NCBI GenBank assembly: GCA_014706295.1
Contig: JACSVZ010000007.1
Span: 62,570,441-62,634,440, forward strand
Length of the DNA stretch: 64,000 bases
Source of the DNA: Lycocorax pyrrhopterus obiensis
Lineage: Eukaryota; Chordata; Aves; Passeriformes; Paradisaeidae
Reading direction: 5' to 3'
Translations under genes and position numbers: made by a program
The notes under the pieces: model-generated
The model's database searches: none
Told to the model about the DNA's origin: nothing
Seen by the model: the letters and a program-made list of their open reading frames with translations, nothing else
In this document: one piece after another, positions 12,501 through 35,800 of the stretch
Layout: each line of letters begins with the position of its first letter
How positions within the stretch are numbered: the stretch's first letter is position 1

Positions 12501-12700
12501 CTGGCAGACCCTGTGGAAGGCTCCCTCTTCCAACCCTGCAGGAAAACGGGAGTCAAACCTAGAGATCCTCTGGAAAGGCAGAGAGGGGCAAAGAAAACAT
12601 GATCATGGCAGGGGGGATGGAGCTGGACGGTCTTTAAGGTCCCTTCCAGCCCAATCCACGCCGTGGTTCCGTGATTCCATGAACACGGCGCTGCGGGGCA
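9577..12700. other. Intergenic region between MAP4K5 and CDKL1
   Basis: No coding exon, RNA gene or long repeat was recognised over most of this stretch. A further AATAAA occurs at 11468 and one CR1 tail at 12605-12684. Open frames near 11372-11830 and on the minus strand at 12260-12925 lack recognisable domains and look like chance frames. Confidence 0.6.
12605..12684 (+). mobile_element. CR1 LINE 3' tail just upstream of the CDKL1 CpG-rich region
   Basis: GGTCTTTAAGGTCCCTTCCA followed by a CGTGATTCCATGAA end; CpG-rich substitutions suggest it has taken on the local composition. Confidence 0.75.
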
Positions 12701-12719
12701 CGAAGCCAGAGGGGAATCG

Positions 12720-24725
<12,006 letters not shown>

Positions 24726-25515
24726 CCAGGGGGCAGATCAAAACTCAGTTGTTCAAAGTCATCCAGGATTTATAAATGGAGGACACGCAGTGCAAAACTA
24801 AATTACTAAAAGTTACGACATGTAGAGTGGTCTGTCCTCTACTCTGGGCCACTGATGGAGGGGAAGTGATGCAGAAAGAACTCCAAGCTCATCTCAGTGT
24901 TCTGTGTACAAAGGCAAATACATTTTTCTTTAACTACTGATTGCCTCCTGGTTCAGGATTACCCCAACCCAGTGCTTACAGTGGGAATGTTAAAACTCTG
25001 GCCTATCTGTCACCCCCATTTCAGACTTGGCAGGAGAACTCAACCTTGCCAAATACATCAGTCCCTCCTGCTTTAGCCCAAGTCCCTGCTCTGTGAGGAG
25101 CTGTGACTGTGCTGCTGATGGGGTGGAAGATGTGTTGGTGCAGCCCAGGCTGAGAGGGGCTGCCTGGCTGCTCCAGGGAGTTCTCAGCTCCAGAGATACA
25201 CCTGCCTCACTCCGGCACTTACAGAGCTTAAAGTTTCAGAGTGCTGGCAGTGGCTTCAACAGGCACCGCGCCCAGGAAAACAGAGCAACAATAACCCTGT
25301 TGTTTCTTTAGTCTTTCCAGAGCTTCTCCTGCAAGTTTCCTGCCTCTGACAAGAGTGAGGGCACTTGCTTGTAGTTACAAAAATGTTTTTATCAAAACTA
25401 ATCATGAATGTAATTTATAACATTGGCCAGACACAGGCAGGAATTCTACCTAAGTGTTTGTATTAGAACGACTGGGGTTTGTGGAATCTCAGAATATAAT
25501 GTTGTGTTGATTTTG

Positions 25516-25521
25516 AATAAA
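25516..25521 (+). terminator. CDKL1: AATAAA polyadenylation signal of CDKL1
   Basis: A canonical hexamer in TTTTGAATAAAAGAAA, about 790 bases after the CDKL1 stop. No other good candidate lies between them. Confidence 0.6.
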
Positions 25522-25904
25522 AGAAATATAGCTTCTTTTTCCAATTGACTGGAGGTATTTTACTATATATAAAGTTTTACTACTGGGCAAGGAGCATCCT
25601 CTTTTTACTGACACTTAGAGCAAAAATGTTTTCTCAGTACATTTCGTGTTCCACAACAGTAAAAGCCCTTTCAGTGGGACAGATGCCATGTCCTGTGTGT
25701 GCCTGTTGGCCTTTTGTTTCCTTACACATGGAAAACCATGTCTGAGACAGCACTGTGCATCTGATTGCTTGGAGTCACTGCCTTCTGCCCTTCCCTACCA
25801 CCAAAACCAGGGATTTGACTAAAAATGCTGTGTTCTCCCCAAGGATGAGCCATTCCCTCTGTGCTGGGCATTGGTGAGGCCCCACCTCCCATCCTAGGGG
25901 CAGT

Positions 25905-26388
25905 TTTGAGTCTTTCACAGGAAAGGCATTGAGGGGCTGGAGCATGTCCAGAGAAGGGAACAGAGCTGGGGAAGGGGCTGAAGAACCAGGAGCGGCTGAG
26001 GGAGCTGGGAAAGGGGCTCAGCCTGGAGCAAAGGAGGCTCAGGGGGGACCTTGTGGCTCTGCACAACTCCCTGACAGGAAGGGGCAGCCGGAGGGGGTCG
26101 GGCTCTGCTCCCAGGGAACAGGGACAGGAGGAGAGGAAATGACTTCAAATTGCACCAGGGAAGCTTTAGGTTTGATATAGGGAAAAATTTCTTCATGGAA
26201 AGGGCTGTCCAGCCCTGGCAGAGCTGCCCAAGACAGTGGTGGACTCACCATCCCTGGAGGGGTTTAAAATCCATGTGAATGTGGCACTTGGGGACATGGG
26301 TCGGTGGTAGCCTTGGCAGTGCTGGGGGAACAGCTGGACTCCATGATCTCAGAGGACTTTTCCAACCTCAACAAATCTCAATGACTTT
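25905..26388 (+). mobile_element. CR1 LINE, subfamily with GAGGGGCTGGAGC head
   Basis: Same subfamily as the copy at 32893. Shared blocks include GCGGCTGAGGGAGCTGGGAA, CAACTCCCTGACAGGA and CTTTTCCAACCTCAACAA. It lies between the 3' ends of CDKL1 and DMAC2L. Confidence 0.85.
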
Positions 26389-26619
26389 TATTTATCAGGA
26401 ATTACGAGGATGCAATTCCAGAGCTGCAGAAGACTGCTTTAGTCCATGTCAGCACACAGCAAAAATGTCCTCAAGGCTGTATCCAAGAGCTGCACAAACA
26501 GCCGTGTTCCGTTCAGCAGCTCAGTGCTCCTGAGGAGGTGACCCTGCCTGCCTGTAGATCATTCCTTTTAAACCAAACAAAACTCAGTGTGAAGAACACA
26601 AAAAAGACCCATAAACTCT

Positions 26620-26625
26620 TTTATT
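26620..26625 (-). terminator. DMAC2L: AATAAA polyadenylation signal of DMAC2L (minus strand)
   Basis: TTTATT on the plus strand reads AATAAA on the minus strand, about 400 bases after the DMAC2L stop. A second AATAAA overlaps the stop itself (27030-27035) but is too close to be the obvious choice. Confidence 0.45.
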
Positions 26626-27030
26626 AAATCAGCACCCACCAACTGGGTGAGATTCTCCCAGAGGGAACAGCAACACCACACACCGACCGCACACACCCCG
26701 ACATTCCCCCCACTGCCACTCTGCACTTTGCTTCTGTGCAATAAAATACTGAAAACTTCTAACTGAGGTATTCAGAGCTTCCTAGAAAAACAGGAAACAG
26801 ATGCCTACGTGCAGAGGCCTGCCTTGTCTGTTGTTGATCCACCACTGAGTTTAAGCTTAATAAAACTTAATTGCATGATTCCTTAAAAGGTCACGTACAG
26901 CTTTTGAGGCTGGACTGAGAAAGCTGGGCTTACTTCCACACTGGAAACACAGCAGTGTCTACAACTTCATTTATGCAACATAAGACAAATGCTAGGAAAT
27001 CACATACATCTCAGTTATGTGCTGTTGTGT

Positions 27031-29500
27031 TTATTCCAAATCCAGCTCCAGCTCCAGGTTCGGCAGCGCCTGCTGAAGGACACGGAAGGTCGTTTCTTTC
27101 TCTCTGATCCCAGGAAGGTCACTCAGATATAAATATTCGAGGTTCCTGTAAATATTTAAAAATAATATGGGCAACTACTGTTGAACTGCTGACAGAGAAA
27201 TTAGAGAAATTATTCTACTGCAGTTGTTCTGAGTATTTTAAATGGTGACTGGTTCTACTGCAAGTTTGTTTCTGAAGTGGGTGCTTGGGGTTTGTAGCTG
27301 CAGTATCCAACTGCATCCCATTCCTGAGCACCCAGGTCTGCCCCGAGACCCTGAGGCACGAGAGGATGGCGTGACAGGAAGCAGTGTGAGGTGGAGGAAG
27401 CACTAAAAGCTACAGGACACAGTCAAATCCTGCCCTGCAAAGCTGCTGCAGGAGAGGGGTCAGGAAGAGAAGCCAAGGTGACCATTAATTACTTATTCTT
27501 GAGCCAAACCCAGCCACCCCACAGCCCCACAGGTCTGAAACAGCCCTGAAACAGCGAGACTCCATCCCTTCCACCCACCACAGTCCCAAAGAGCCCGGAG
27601 CAGGGTGCTATGGAAGCGCACTGGCAGCTCACATACGTCAGCTTGTGGAGTGCAAGGATGCCTTTGTCTGTGACATTCCCACAGGAAATGATCTTCAGCT
27701 GCTGGAGACTCTTCTGGAGGTTGCTGGTCTCGCTGAGCCTCTGCAGACACTCGTCCTGTATGTACATGCACTTCTCCAGCTTGATATCCGTAACATGCTC
27801 CAGCCCATCTGCAAAGGCAAACGGGAGGATTTGCTTCACAATTCCAGAACCAACCTGTGCTGGTTGTTAAGTTCTCAATTTGACAACTGCCCCTAAAACC
27901 ACCCAGCAACACATTCCTTTATACAGTGAGGCTACAAATCTCCACAGTCCCTTTGTGGTACTTCAGATATACCTCAGGGTTTGAATAATTTTGGTAAGCT
28001 TTAAAGAGCTTTGAAATGGGCAAGTAACAAAAAACCTATACAATTTTGGGTAGTAAACTATGACTCTCACATACGAATGTGCTGATGCCAGAAATTCAGG
28101 GTCCCCTCCTATGAAAAAATAAAACAGCCTGTTCCCCATTTTGGTTTCTGTTATTTAAAGACCACCTGAAACACTTGTTTAATCTCTTATTTTGTAAGAA
28201 ACCAAGAGCTTGCTTTTTATTTGTCTTTGAAGACATCATAAATGCCTGGAGAATGAGCAGAATTACGACTTCAGAGGCACCAAAATCATCACTTGGTGCA
28301 GAACAAAAATAATATTTATAGTGCTTTTTGCTACGAACTCATGGAATTTGTGGCACTTCCTTAATGGTATGGCCACTTCAGGTAAAGGCTGAAGTTCCCA
28401 ATGTCCTTCCACTTCATACCACACCTCCAGCACAACCTTAGGGACTGATAAGTATTTGTAGAGTCATTTTAAAAGGGAAAAAAACCAAAAAAGATTTATC
28501 TGTATCTTGTTAAGGAAGGAGAAAACGGTGCCATTATCGATATTTTGATGCAATTAAAATGAGGACCATTAAGAAGAATCTCAGTGTGTACATTACCCAG
28601 GTAGTCAAATCCTCTGTACATGATGCAGGAGTCGGTGGCATTGATGGCTTCGATCTTGTACTTGCCCAGGGGCCCCGTGGGGAGCCCATTGTAGTCCTGC
28701 TGCCACTTGGGAGAGCCCTGGTACCTCACCAGGGCCCCGCAGCGCAGCAGCCACTCCGAGGCCGCCCGGTCGGGGCCCACGGCTCGGATGCGCTCATGGT
28801 CCACCCTGCACGACACAGAGAGCACCCACAGCGTGGCTGTAACGTGGCACAATTACTGCACGGACAACACTAAAGCTCCACTGCAAATACCTGGTTACGT
28901 GCACGGTCAGAAAAGTAAGGATGTGATTTACTGAAAACGGTTTACGGGTAATTTTTGGATTGTGCGGTGCTTAGTCTGGCATGAGGTTTTTTAACTTAAG
29001 TGGCAGGTGCTTTTTGGTAAAAAAAGAATACAAATATAACTGGACTTAACTCTCCTGACTGTTTCCTTCCATGTCAGGAAGGACGAAAACTGTGCTACTG
29101 GTTAAGATGAGTTTTGGGGTCAAAGAAGACCAGGATTCAGGGATGGGATCCGTGTAGCCAGCTTGCCTTGGCCGTTCCAGGGAAGGGGCGGAGGACACAC
29201 CTTCCTCTGGAAGGTCACACCTTTGGAAGGGGAAGCAGGCACGGAATGACTCCTTGCCAACAACCAACATGCAGTCTGGGGGGAAAGAGGAGTGTTAATG
29301 ACAGAAGACGTTTTCTGCAGCATAGGGACTTGATTGTTCTGCTTCACGAACCGCGCAGAAAATTTGAAGGATCTGATAGTTAATTATTAACCAGCGACTC
29401 ACTCTTACTTGTTGAACACGGCATTCAGCCATCCCCAGAAGGCTCTACAACTGCCCGGCGGCGGCGGCGGCTTTCTCAAGAGTGTCCCCAATGCCATCAT
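27031..29500 (-). CDS. DMAC2L: DMAC2L (ATP5S, ATP synthase factor B / subunit s), complete
   Basis: Four minus-strand exons join in phase: 29500-29409, 28805-28597, 27808-27637, 27145-27031. They total 195 codons plus a TAA stop. The start is the first of two tandem ATGs at 29500. It opens a short presequence with a run of five prolines, then WGWLNAVFNKVD, which matches the family. Later landmarks are VGPDRAASEWLLRCGA, DYNGLPTGPL, IEAINATDSCIM and the leucine-rich-repeat part KIISCGNVTDKGILAL to YLYLSDLPGI. The protein is a small leucine-rich-repeat protein of the inner mitochondrial membrane, described as coupling factor B of the ATP synthase. Its neighbour L2HGDH starts 345 bp away on the opposite strand, and both probably share a promoter. 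No disabling changes were seen. Confidence 0.95.
29455..29471. repeat. CGG trinucleotide run in DMAC2L exon 1
   Basis: On the minus strand it is read as five CCG codons followed by GGC, giving Pro5-Gly in the presequence. Confidence 0.85.
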
Positions 29501-29844
29501 CACCAGAATTCTTGCGGACGGGAGAGGGGAAAAGGGAGATGTTATTTGGAGCGCCAGCAGCAGCAGCAGGAGGCTGTGCCGCCGTCAAGGCCTGACCGGG
29601 GCTGTGAGCCCGGCGGGGCCCACGGCTGCGGTGGGGGGGGCCCGTCACCGCCCCCGGGCTGCCGCCAGGGCCGAGCGGCCGAACCTTGCCCGGAGGCCGG
29701 CGCGGCGCTGCCCTGCCCGGCGGACGGGGAGCAGGAGCAGCAGGGGCGGCAGGAGGAGGAGGAGGAGCAGTAGCAGCAGTAGCAGCAGGAGGAGGAGGAC
29801 GCGGACGCGGCGGACGCGGCCCCGGCGCTCCCTCCGCCCCCAAG
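29501..29844. promoter_or_regulatory. CpG-rich bidirectional promoter of DMAC2L (-) and L2HGDH (+)
   Basis: The two start codons face away from each other, 344 bp apart, in very GC- and CpG-rich DNA without a TATA box. It includes a purine-rich GAGGAG/CAGTAG trinucleotide-like stretch at about 29750-29806. A single promoter serving two mitochondrial genes is inferred from this geometry. Confidence 0.75.
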
Positions 29845-29852
29845 ATGGCGGC
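29841..29852 (+). promoter_or_regulatory. YY1-like site overlapping the L2HGDH start codon
   Basis: CAAGATGGCGGC matches the known extended YY1 motif AAnATGGCGGC, with the ATG of the motif being the L2HGDH start codon. YY1 sites at this position are common in TATA-less genes for mitochondrial proteins. Binding here is inferred. Confidence 0.55.
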
Positions 29853-32800
29853 GGCGCTGAGGGGCCGCGCGGGCCCGGGCGGGGCCGCGGCGCTGTGGCG
29901 GCTGCAGAGCCGGCGGCTCAGGTGAGGCTGGGGGACAGCGGGGCGGGCCCGCCTCACACCGCGCACCTTCCCCTAGCCCTGTCTCTTTCCCTGTCCTAGT
30001 ACCTAACCTTAACCTTATCCCTATCCCTGTCCGCTGTCCCTATTCCTTCCCCTCTCCCTATCTCCTTCCCCTCTTCTCTTACCTCTACTCATCCACTTTC
30101 CCTATCCCTATTCACTTTCCCCTATCATTTTTCCCTATCCTTTTCCCCTCCCCCTATCCCTCTCTCCTATATCCTCTATGTTTGCTATATCACCTTTCCC
30201 TATCCCCTTTTCCTCTCTCCTGTATCCCCTATATTCTCTATAGTCCCTTCCCCTGTATCCTTTATCTCCTATCCCTTCTCCTTTCCATTTTAATCACCCT
30301 TGTCCCCTTTCCTCTATCCCGTTTTCCTCTCCCCTATATCCCCTTTATTCCTTACATCTCCTTCCCGTACATCCCCTTTCCCTATAATTTTCCCTCTCCC
30401 CTTTCTCTTTCCCCTCTATTCCTTATATCCCCTTCCCCTTTCCCCTATCCCTTTTCCCTGTCCCCTCTCCCTCGCCCCGGGACGTGCTGAGGGCCGTGTC
30501 CGTGTCCCCGCAGCTCGTTCGACGTGGCCGTGGTGGGCGCGGGGATCGTGGGCCTGGCCGCAGCCCGGGAGCTCGTCCGGCGCCATCCCTCGCTGGCCTT
30601 CGCCGTGCTGGAGAAGGAGCAGGAGCCGGGTACGGAGCGGGACAGGTGGCAGGGACCAGCTGTGCCCCAGGACACCCTGCCAGAACCTCAGTATTCCGTG
30701 GATATTTGTGTGGAGGGGTCAGCTTTTGGGCAGTAGCTGTGCGAGAGCACCTGCCCTTGTTGTTGAAGTGGGTGATGGAGTTCCCATCCTGGAAGTGTTC
30801 CAGGCCGGGTTGGATGGGGCTTGGAGCAACCTGGGCTAGTGGAAAGTGCCCCCTCCCCATGGCTGGGGTGGAACGAGATAATCTCTAAAGTCTCTTCCAA
30901 CCCAAACCATCCTGGGATTCTATGACTCTCCCCCTGGCTTTGATCTAACAGGGAATTTCTTCCACCCTTCTCCCAAGGACGTGTCCTTCAGCGGAGAAGC
31001 AGAGTTGTCATCAGTCTGTGCTTTGCTGCTGGGACTTCAGTTTAGGAATTTTAAGTTAAAACATCCTGAGCGTTGCTGCTGCACTGTGTTCAAGCTGCAG
31101 TGTGACTGCTGGGGCTCCAGCAGCATGGGAATGTCAGGAGACAGGACCAGGAGGGTGAACAACTGGAATAAGGAACAGTGCAGGTTGTGGAAGGGCAAGA
31201 GCAGGTCCTGCATGGAGCTGGAGGAATCCCAAGGGATAGACATCAGTGATTAACTCCAAACAGGACCTGTGAGCCCGAGCTCTTGCCTTAAACAGCTCCA
31301 TCAACCAGGCTGTAAATTGCTCTTGAGATGTTCCATGAATGATGCAAAATGACTTTTTACCCCCAAGACACACACGAAGTCCTTATCAGCTGTGTGAGTG
31401 CCAAGCAGGAATGACCTTTGGGCACCCACATGTTAAGAGGGAGAAGAACCTGACCAAATTACTTCAGTAAAAATGTTTGTGATATTTTTCACCTCTATTT
31501 TATCTATTTGCAAAGAGGAAATAGCAATCTAATCCAGTTCCCAAATACTCAGAAATCCTCCCAGGCCTGCCAGCATGTCCAAAGGAATTGTAGATTGCAC
31601 AGATACTATGTTAGATGAGGACTTAAGGAATGCATTTCATGGTAAAAATTGGATTTTTAAAATTAATTTTAGCCTGTAAAACATTTTGATTGATTGGCTT
31701 GGTCTTGAAGGAAAAACTCGGTGGTTTTGGGGTTTTTTTCCCTGTTGATCCAACACATTGCAGGCTGTGATGGATTATCATTAACCAGGGCTGGCTGTGT
31801 CAGTGTTTCTCTAACCTTCTGAGGCCAGGGGAGGAATTAATTGTGCCCTTCTCTCACTTGATCATCTCTAGTAACGCTGATTTAAGGCAGGACCTCAATT
31901 AACTCGTTCTTCTGACAGCTGAAGTGATTAAATGGGAACAAATGTGTTCTAACAATGTCTTTTTCTTTCCCTTTAGCCCATCACCAGAGTGGACACAACA
32001 GTGGTGTGATCCACAGTGGGATTTACTACACCCCTGGCTCCCTGAAGGCCAAGCTCTGCGTGCAGGGGGCAGCCCTCTGCTACAAATACTGTGACCAGAA
32101 GGGAATTCCCTACAACCAGTGTGGGAAGGTACAGGAATTCCTGTGATTCCCTACTTTACCCTTGGAAACTGAGGCTGTGTGATGTATGTTACAACACAGG
32201 CCTGGCTGTGGGTTTTTTCCACACTCTCCAAGTTGCACAGAATTTTATGCATAAATGTATAAATGTACATAATCCCCTTCTGCCCCCAAATCATCCCTTC
32301 CAGCTGGTGAATCTCAGTTTGCTGTCATTCCTCCCAGAGAAGCTTTTTCATGGCTCTCCCCATCCTTCATGCCCTGAACCATTTCTAATTTAATGTGTCT
32401 TTGGTACGAGGTGAGAACCAGGACTGGGCAGAGCGTTCCAGGTGTGGTCACTCAGTGACACCGAGTTCTCCTGTATCCATTTCCTAGCTGTTCCTAACAC
32501 TCAGTTCAGGTTTTCCAGCTCTCACTGGGCATTGAGCTGCTGTTTCCACAGGGCTCTCTATCCTAGCCCCAAGGTTTTGGCCCTGAGTGATTAATTTGAA
32601 GTTGAATTCCATGGTTTTTCTCGGAGCAGAAAACCGTCCGTGCTCCCTCTGCTGCCACGCTGGGCACAGGGTGGCACTGTGGATCTGTGCAGCAGCACAC
32701 CTGAGGGGACAGCCTGCTCCCAGCTCAAAGCTCCTGTCCTGAAGGGATGCACTGGAGCCTGGGTGATGCTGAATTTGTGTATTTGTACCAACAGCAGGGT

Positions 32801-35800
32801 GGCAGCAGGAGCAGGGGTGTGCCCATCCCCTGAGCTGGCACTGCTGGGGCACCTCAAGTCCTGGGGGTGGTTGTGGGCTCCTCACAACAAAGACATGGAG
32901 GGGCTGGAGCGTGTCCCGGGAAGGGAATGGGGCTGGGAAGGGGCTGGAGCCCCAGGAGCGGCTGAGGGAGCTGGGAAAGGGGCTCAGCCTGGAGAAAAGG
33001 AGGCTCAGGGGGTCCTTGTGGCTCTGCTCAACTCCCTGACAGGAGGGGGCAGCCGGAGGGGGGGAGTCGGGCTCTGCTCCCAGGGAACAGGGACAGGAGG
33101 AGAGGGAATTAGTTCAAATTGCACCACGAAGCTTTAGATTTGATATTGTAGAAAATTTTTGCCATGAAAGGGTTGTCCAGCCCTGGCACAGCTGCCCAGG
33201 GCAATGCTGGACTCACCATCCCTGAGGGGATTTAAAAGCTGTGTGGATGTGGCACTTGGGGACACAGGTCAGTGGTGGCCTTGGCAGTGCCGGGGGAATG
33301 GCTGCACTCTTCGAGAGCTTTTCCAACCTCAACAATTCCATGATTCCGTGACACTTCCCTGGCAGTGTTCATTCCACGGGGCATGATGGTGAATTACAAG
33401 CTTTACCTAAAGCAGCCCACAGGCTGTGAGGTGCCTGTGTGCCAGAGCTGAGCTGGACCTGGAAGGATCATGGTCTGTGCAAACCTGGCACAGGTAATTC
33501 ACAGCCTGGATTAGTCTGTGATAACTGGGAACAAACTCCATGGTTAAATGAGGTGAAACTGGTACAATTCCACTCAGACCACGTCAGAACACATCCTTAC
33601 TTTCTTATCAAGGCTCTTTGAGGTTTGTACACCTTGGGTTGACTTCAGTTTTACTTTCGAAAGCATCCCAGTGGTTCTTTAAATTCATATTCTCTTCTTT
33701 CACATGCAGTCTTGTAGTCTCAGGGTGCTTCTGGCAAATATTATCAACTGATAGTAACTTAAACTACAGTTTAGCATTTATTTTTTATTTCTCCATGGTA
33801 TATTGGTGCTTCCTCAGCAACAGAATTTTGTGCACCTAAGGGCACCGACGATTTTTAACCCACTGGATTCATTGTTCACTCATTCACTACTGCTTGAGCT
33901 TGATGCCAAACCTGCCCTGGCTCTGTTTTGCTCACTGCTGTGCCTCTTTTTCTTTCCCAAAGCTGATTGTGGCTGTGGAACACGATGAAATTCCAAGGCT
34001 CAAAGCTCTGTATGAGAGGGGGCTGCAGAACAATGTCCCGGGGCTGAAACTCATTGGAGCCAAGGAAATCCAGGAGAAGGAGCCCTTCTGCAGGGTAAGG
34101 GGTTGCCATACTTTTAATTACCATGTAAGAGCTCTGTTTCTCATTTGATAACGTTTTTTAATTTAACACCAATATTTTTGTGGCCTTGAGGTTCAAGTTC
34201 AGAAGAGCCTGAAATTTCCTTCCCATCTGTAAGTGTGGATTTGGATCAAGCCAGTTTCAATCCAGTTGGTGTGGTGGTGATGTAGCACTTCTCAGCCTGT
34301 TCATTTTCACAGCAGGAGAAATGTGTGGAGTTCATGGAATACAGATTTGTTATTGATTAATCTGGCTTTGTTTGAAAGGAAAACATGGATATAAATTCCC
34401 TGTGCTGTTTTGTTGTAGGTACAGACAGAAATTTTCTGGAAAAGAATCTTTTTTGATCTTTTTTTATCTTTTCTTTTCCTGTAAACATTTTGGATCTGCT
34501 CCCTAAAACATTCTTTGCATGTTCCAGATCCAGCTGAGCACATGGGGAGACAGCAGCACTCCCTTCTCATGGCAGTGCACACATTCCAGATGAAATATTC
34601 CAACCTTGACTCTTCCTCTGTGTCTTTAAAACCCTTCCAGGGTCTGATGGCCCTCGATTCTCCCTACACTGGGATTGTGGATTATAAACAAGTGGCCCAA
34701 TCCTACGCCAGAGACTTCCAGGAAGCAGGTGGGACAATCTTGACTGATTTTGAAGTCACAAACATGGAGATGGCCAAAGAAAGTTCCCCAGACAGTGAAG
34801 ATGGTAAGGCTGGATGTTTTTGCCCTCCATTTACTACAAAGATTTTGTTCAAAACGCCGTTGTTTTGACTGAAATGACATTTCTGAACATTTCTGTCCCC
34901 CAGGGATGAGAAAAAAGGCAAAATTATGTTAGTGAGAGTATTCAGCAAACTCACTTGGGGTTTTTTTTGGCAGGCAGGTCGCCCTTCAGCTGAAACATTT
35001 AAAGCTGATGGAAGAAAGTGAGAGTAAAATTGATCTCTCCTCTTAAAATCAGATTTATCTGAACCTTGCATGTGTATTCTTGTGATTGTGATTTTCCTTA
35101 TCCTGAAGGCAGGTTGGATCTGTGCTGGCACAGAGAGGGAAGAATAAAAACCCTATTAATTAATTAATAAATACAGTCATGTCCAACAGCATTAATTATG
35201 ACAACAGTAGTTGTTCCATAGCTTGGAAGATATTCCAGAGGAAAATTCCTTCCTGCTGACAAGCTATTTGTTCTGTCAGTTCTCTGTTACTTGTTCCAGT
35301 AATTCCTTCTCTTGTCTAATTCCATTTCAGGTCTGAAATACCCAGTCATTGTTAGGAACAAAAAGGTAAGAATGAGGCAGAAGTTTTAATTCCTTCCAGG
35401 AAGCTGCTTCTCCTTTTCTTAAGATTTTTTTCTGGTGGATTAATCATCTCCAAAAAAACAGGTTAAAAAAAGGTTTTCAGCAACATGATCAGTTTGCTAA
35501 AACAACTGCAATCAGTTCTTAACAACGAGGATGTTCAAATTTAATAATAATGATGGTGATTATGTAAAATAATAAACAGTAACTTTCTGCTGCCTGATGT
35601 TTAATGTCCCTTACCTGCTTTACTTGCACGTCTGATGCTCGTGTTTCCAAGGACTCCTTTTATGACTTGTTCATTCGGTGACAAACACCTACTTCCATGT
35701 TTACTTTTGGGCTCTGGCATCCATAAAATGATAAGGAGGCTTTTAGCATCCTTTTATTGTCATTTTATCATCAGAACTGCTTCAGTAAAACAGGTGCATG

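Larger units (their letters stand above)
24726..27030. other. Convergent gap between CDKL1 (+) and DMAC2L (-): both 3' UTRs and a CR1
   Basis: The left part is the CDKL1 3' UTR to about 25540. The right part is the DMAC2L 3' UTR from 27030 down to about 26600. Between them is a CR1 copy at 25905-26388. No additional gene was seen. Confidence 0.65.

Noticed and set aside
29409..29999. 196-codon plus-strand frame and 173-codon minus-strand frame across the bidirectional promoter
   Set aside because: Arg/Ala/Pro/Ser low complexity produced by GC-rich and trinucleotide-like sequence; they conflict with the well-supported DMAC2L and L2HGDH first exons.
30182..30839. Long Leu/Pro/Ser-rich plus-strand frames in L2HGDH intron 1
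   Set aside because: Translation of the pyrimidine tandem repeat; no stop codons because the repeat lacks G and A-rich triplets.
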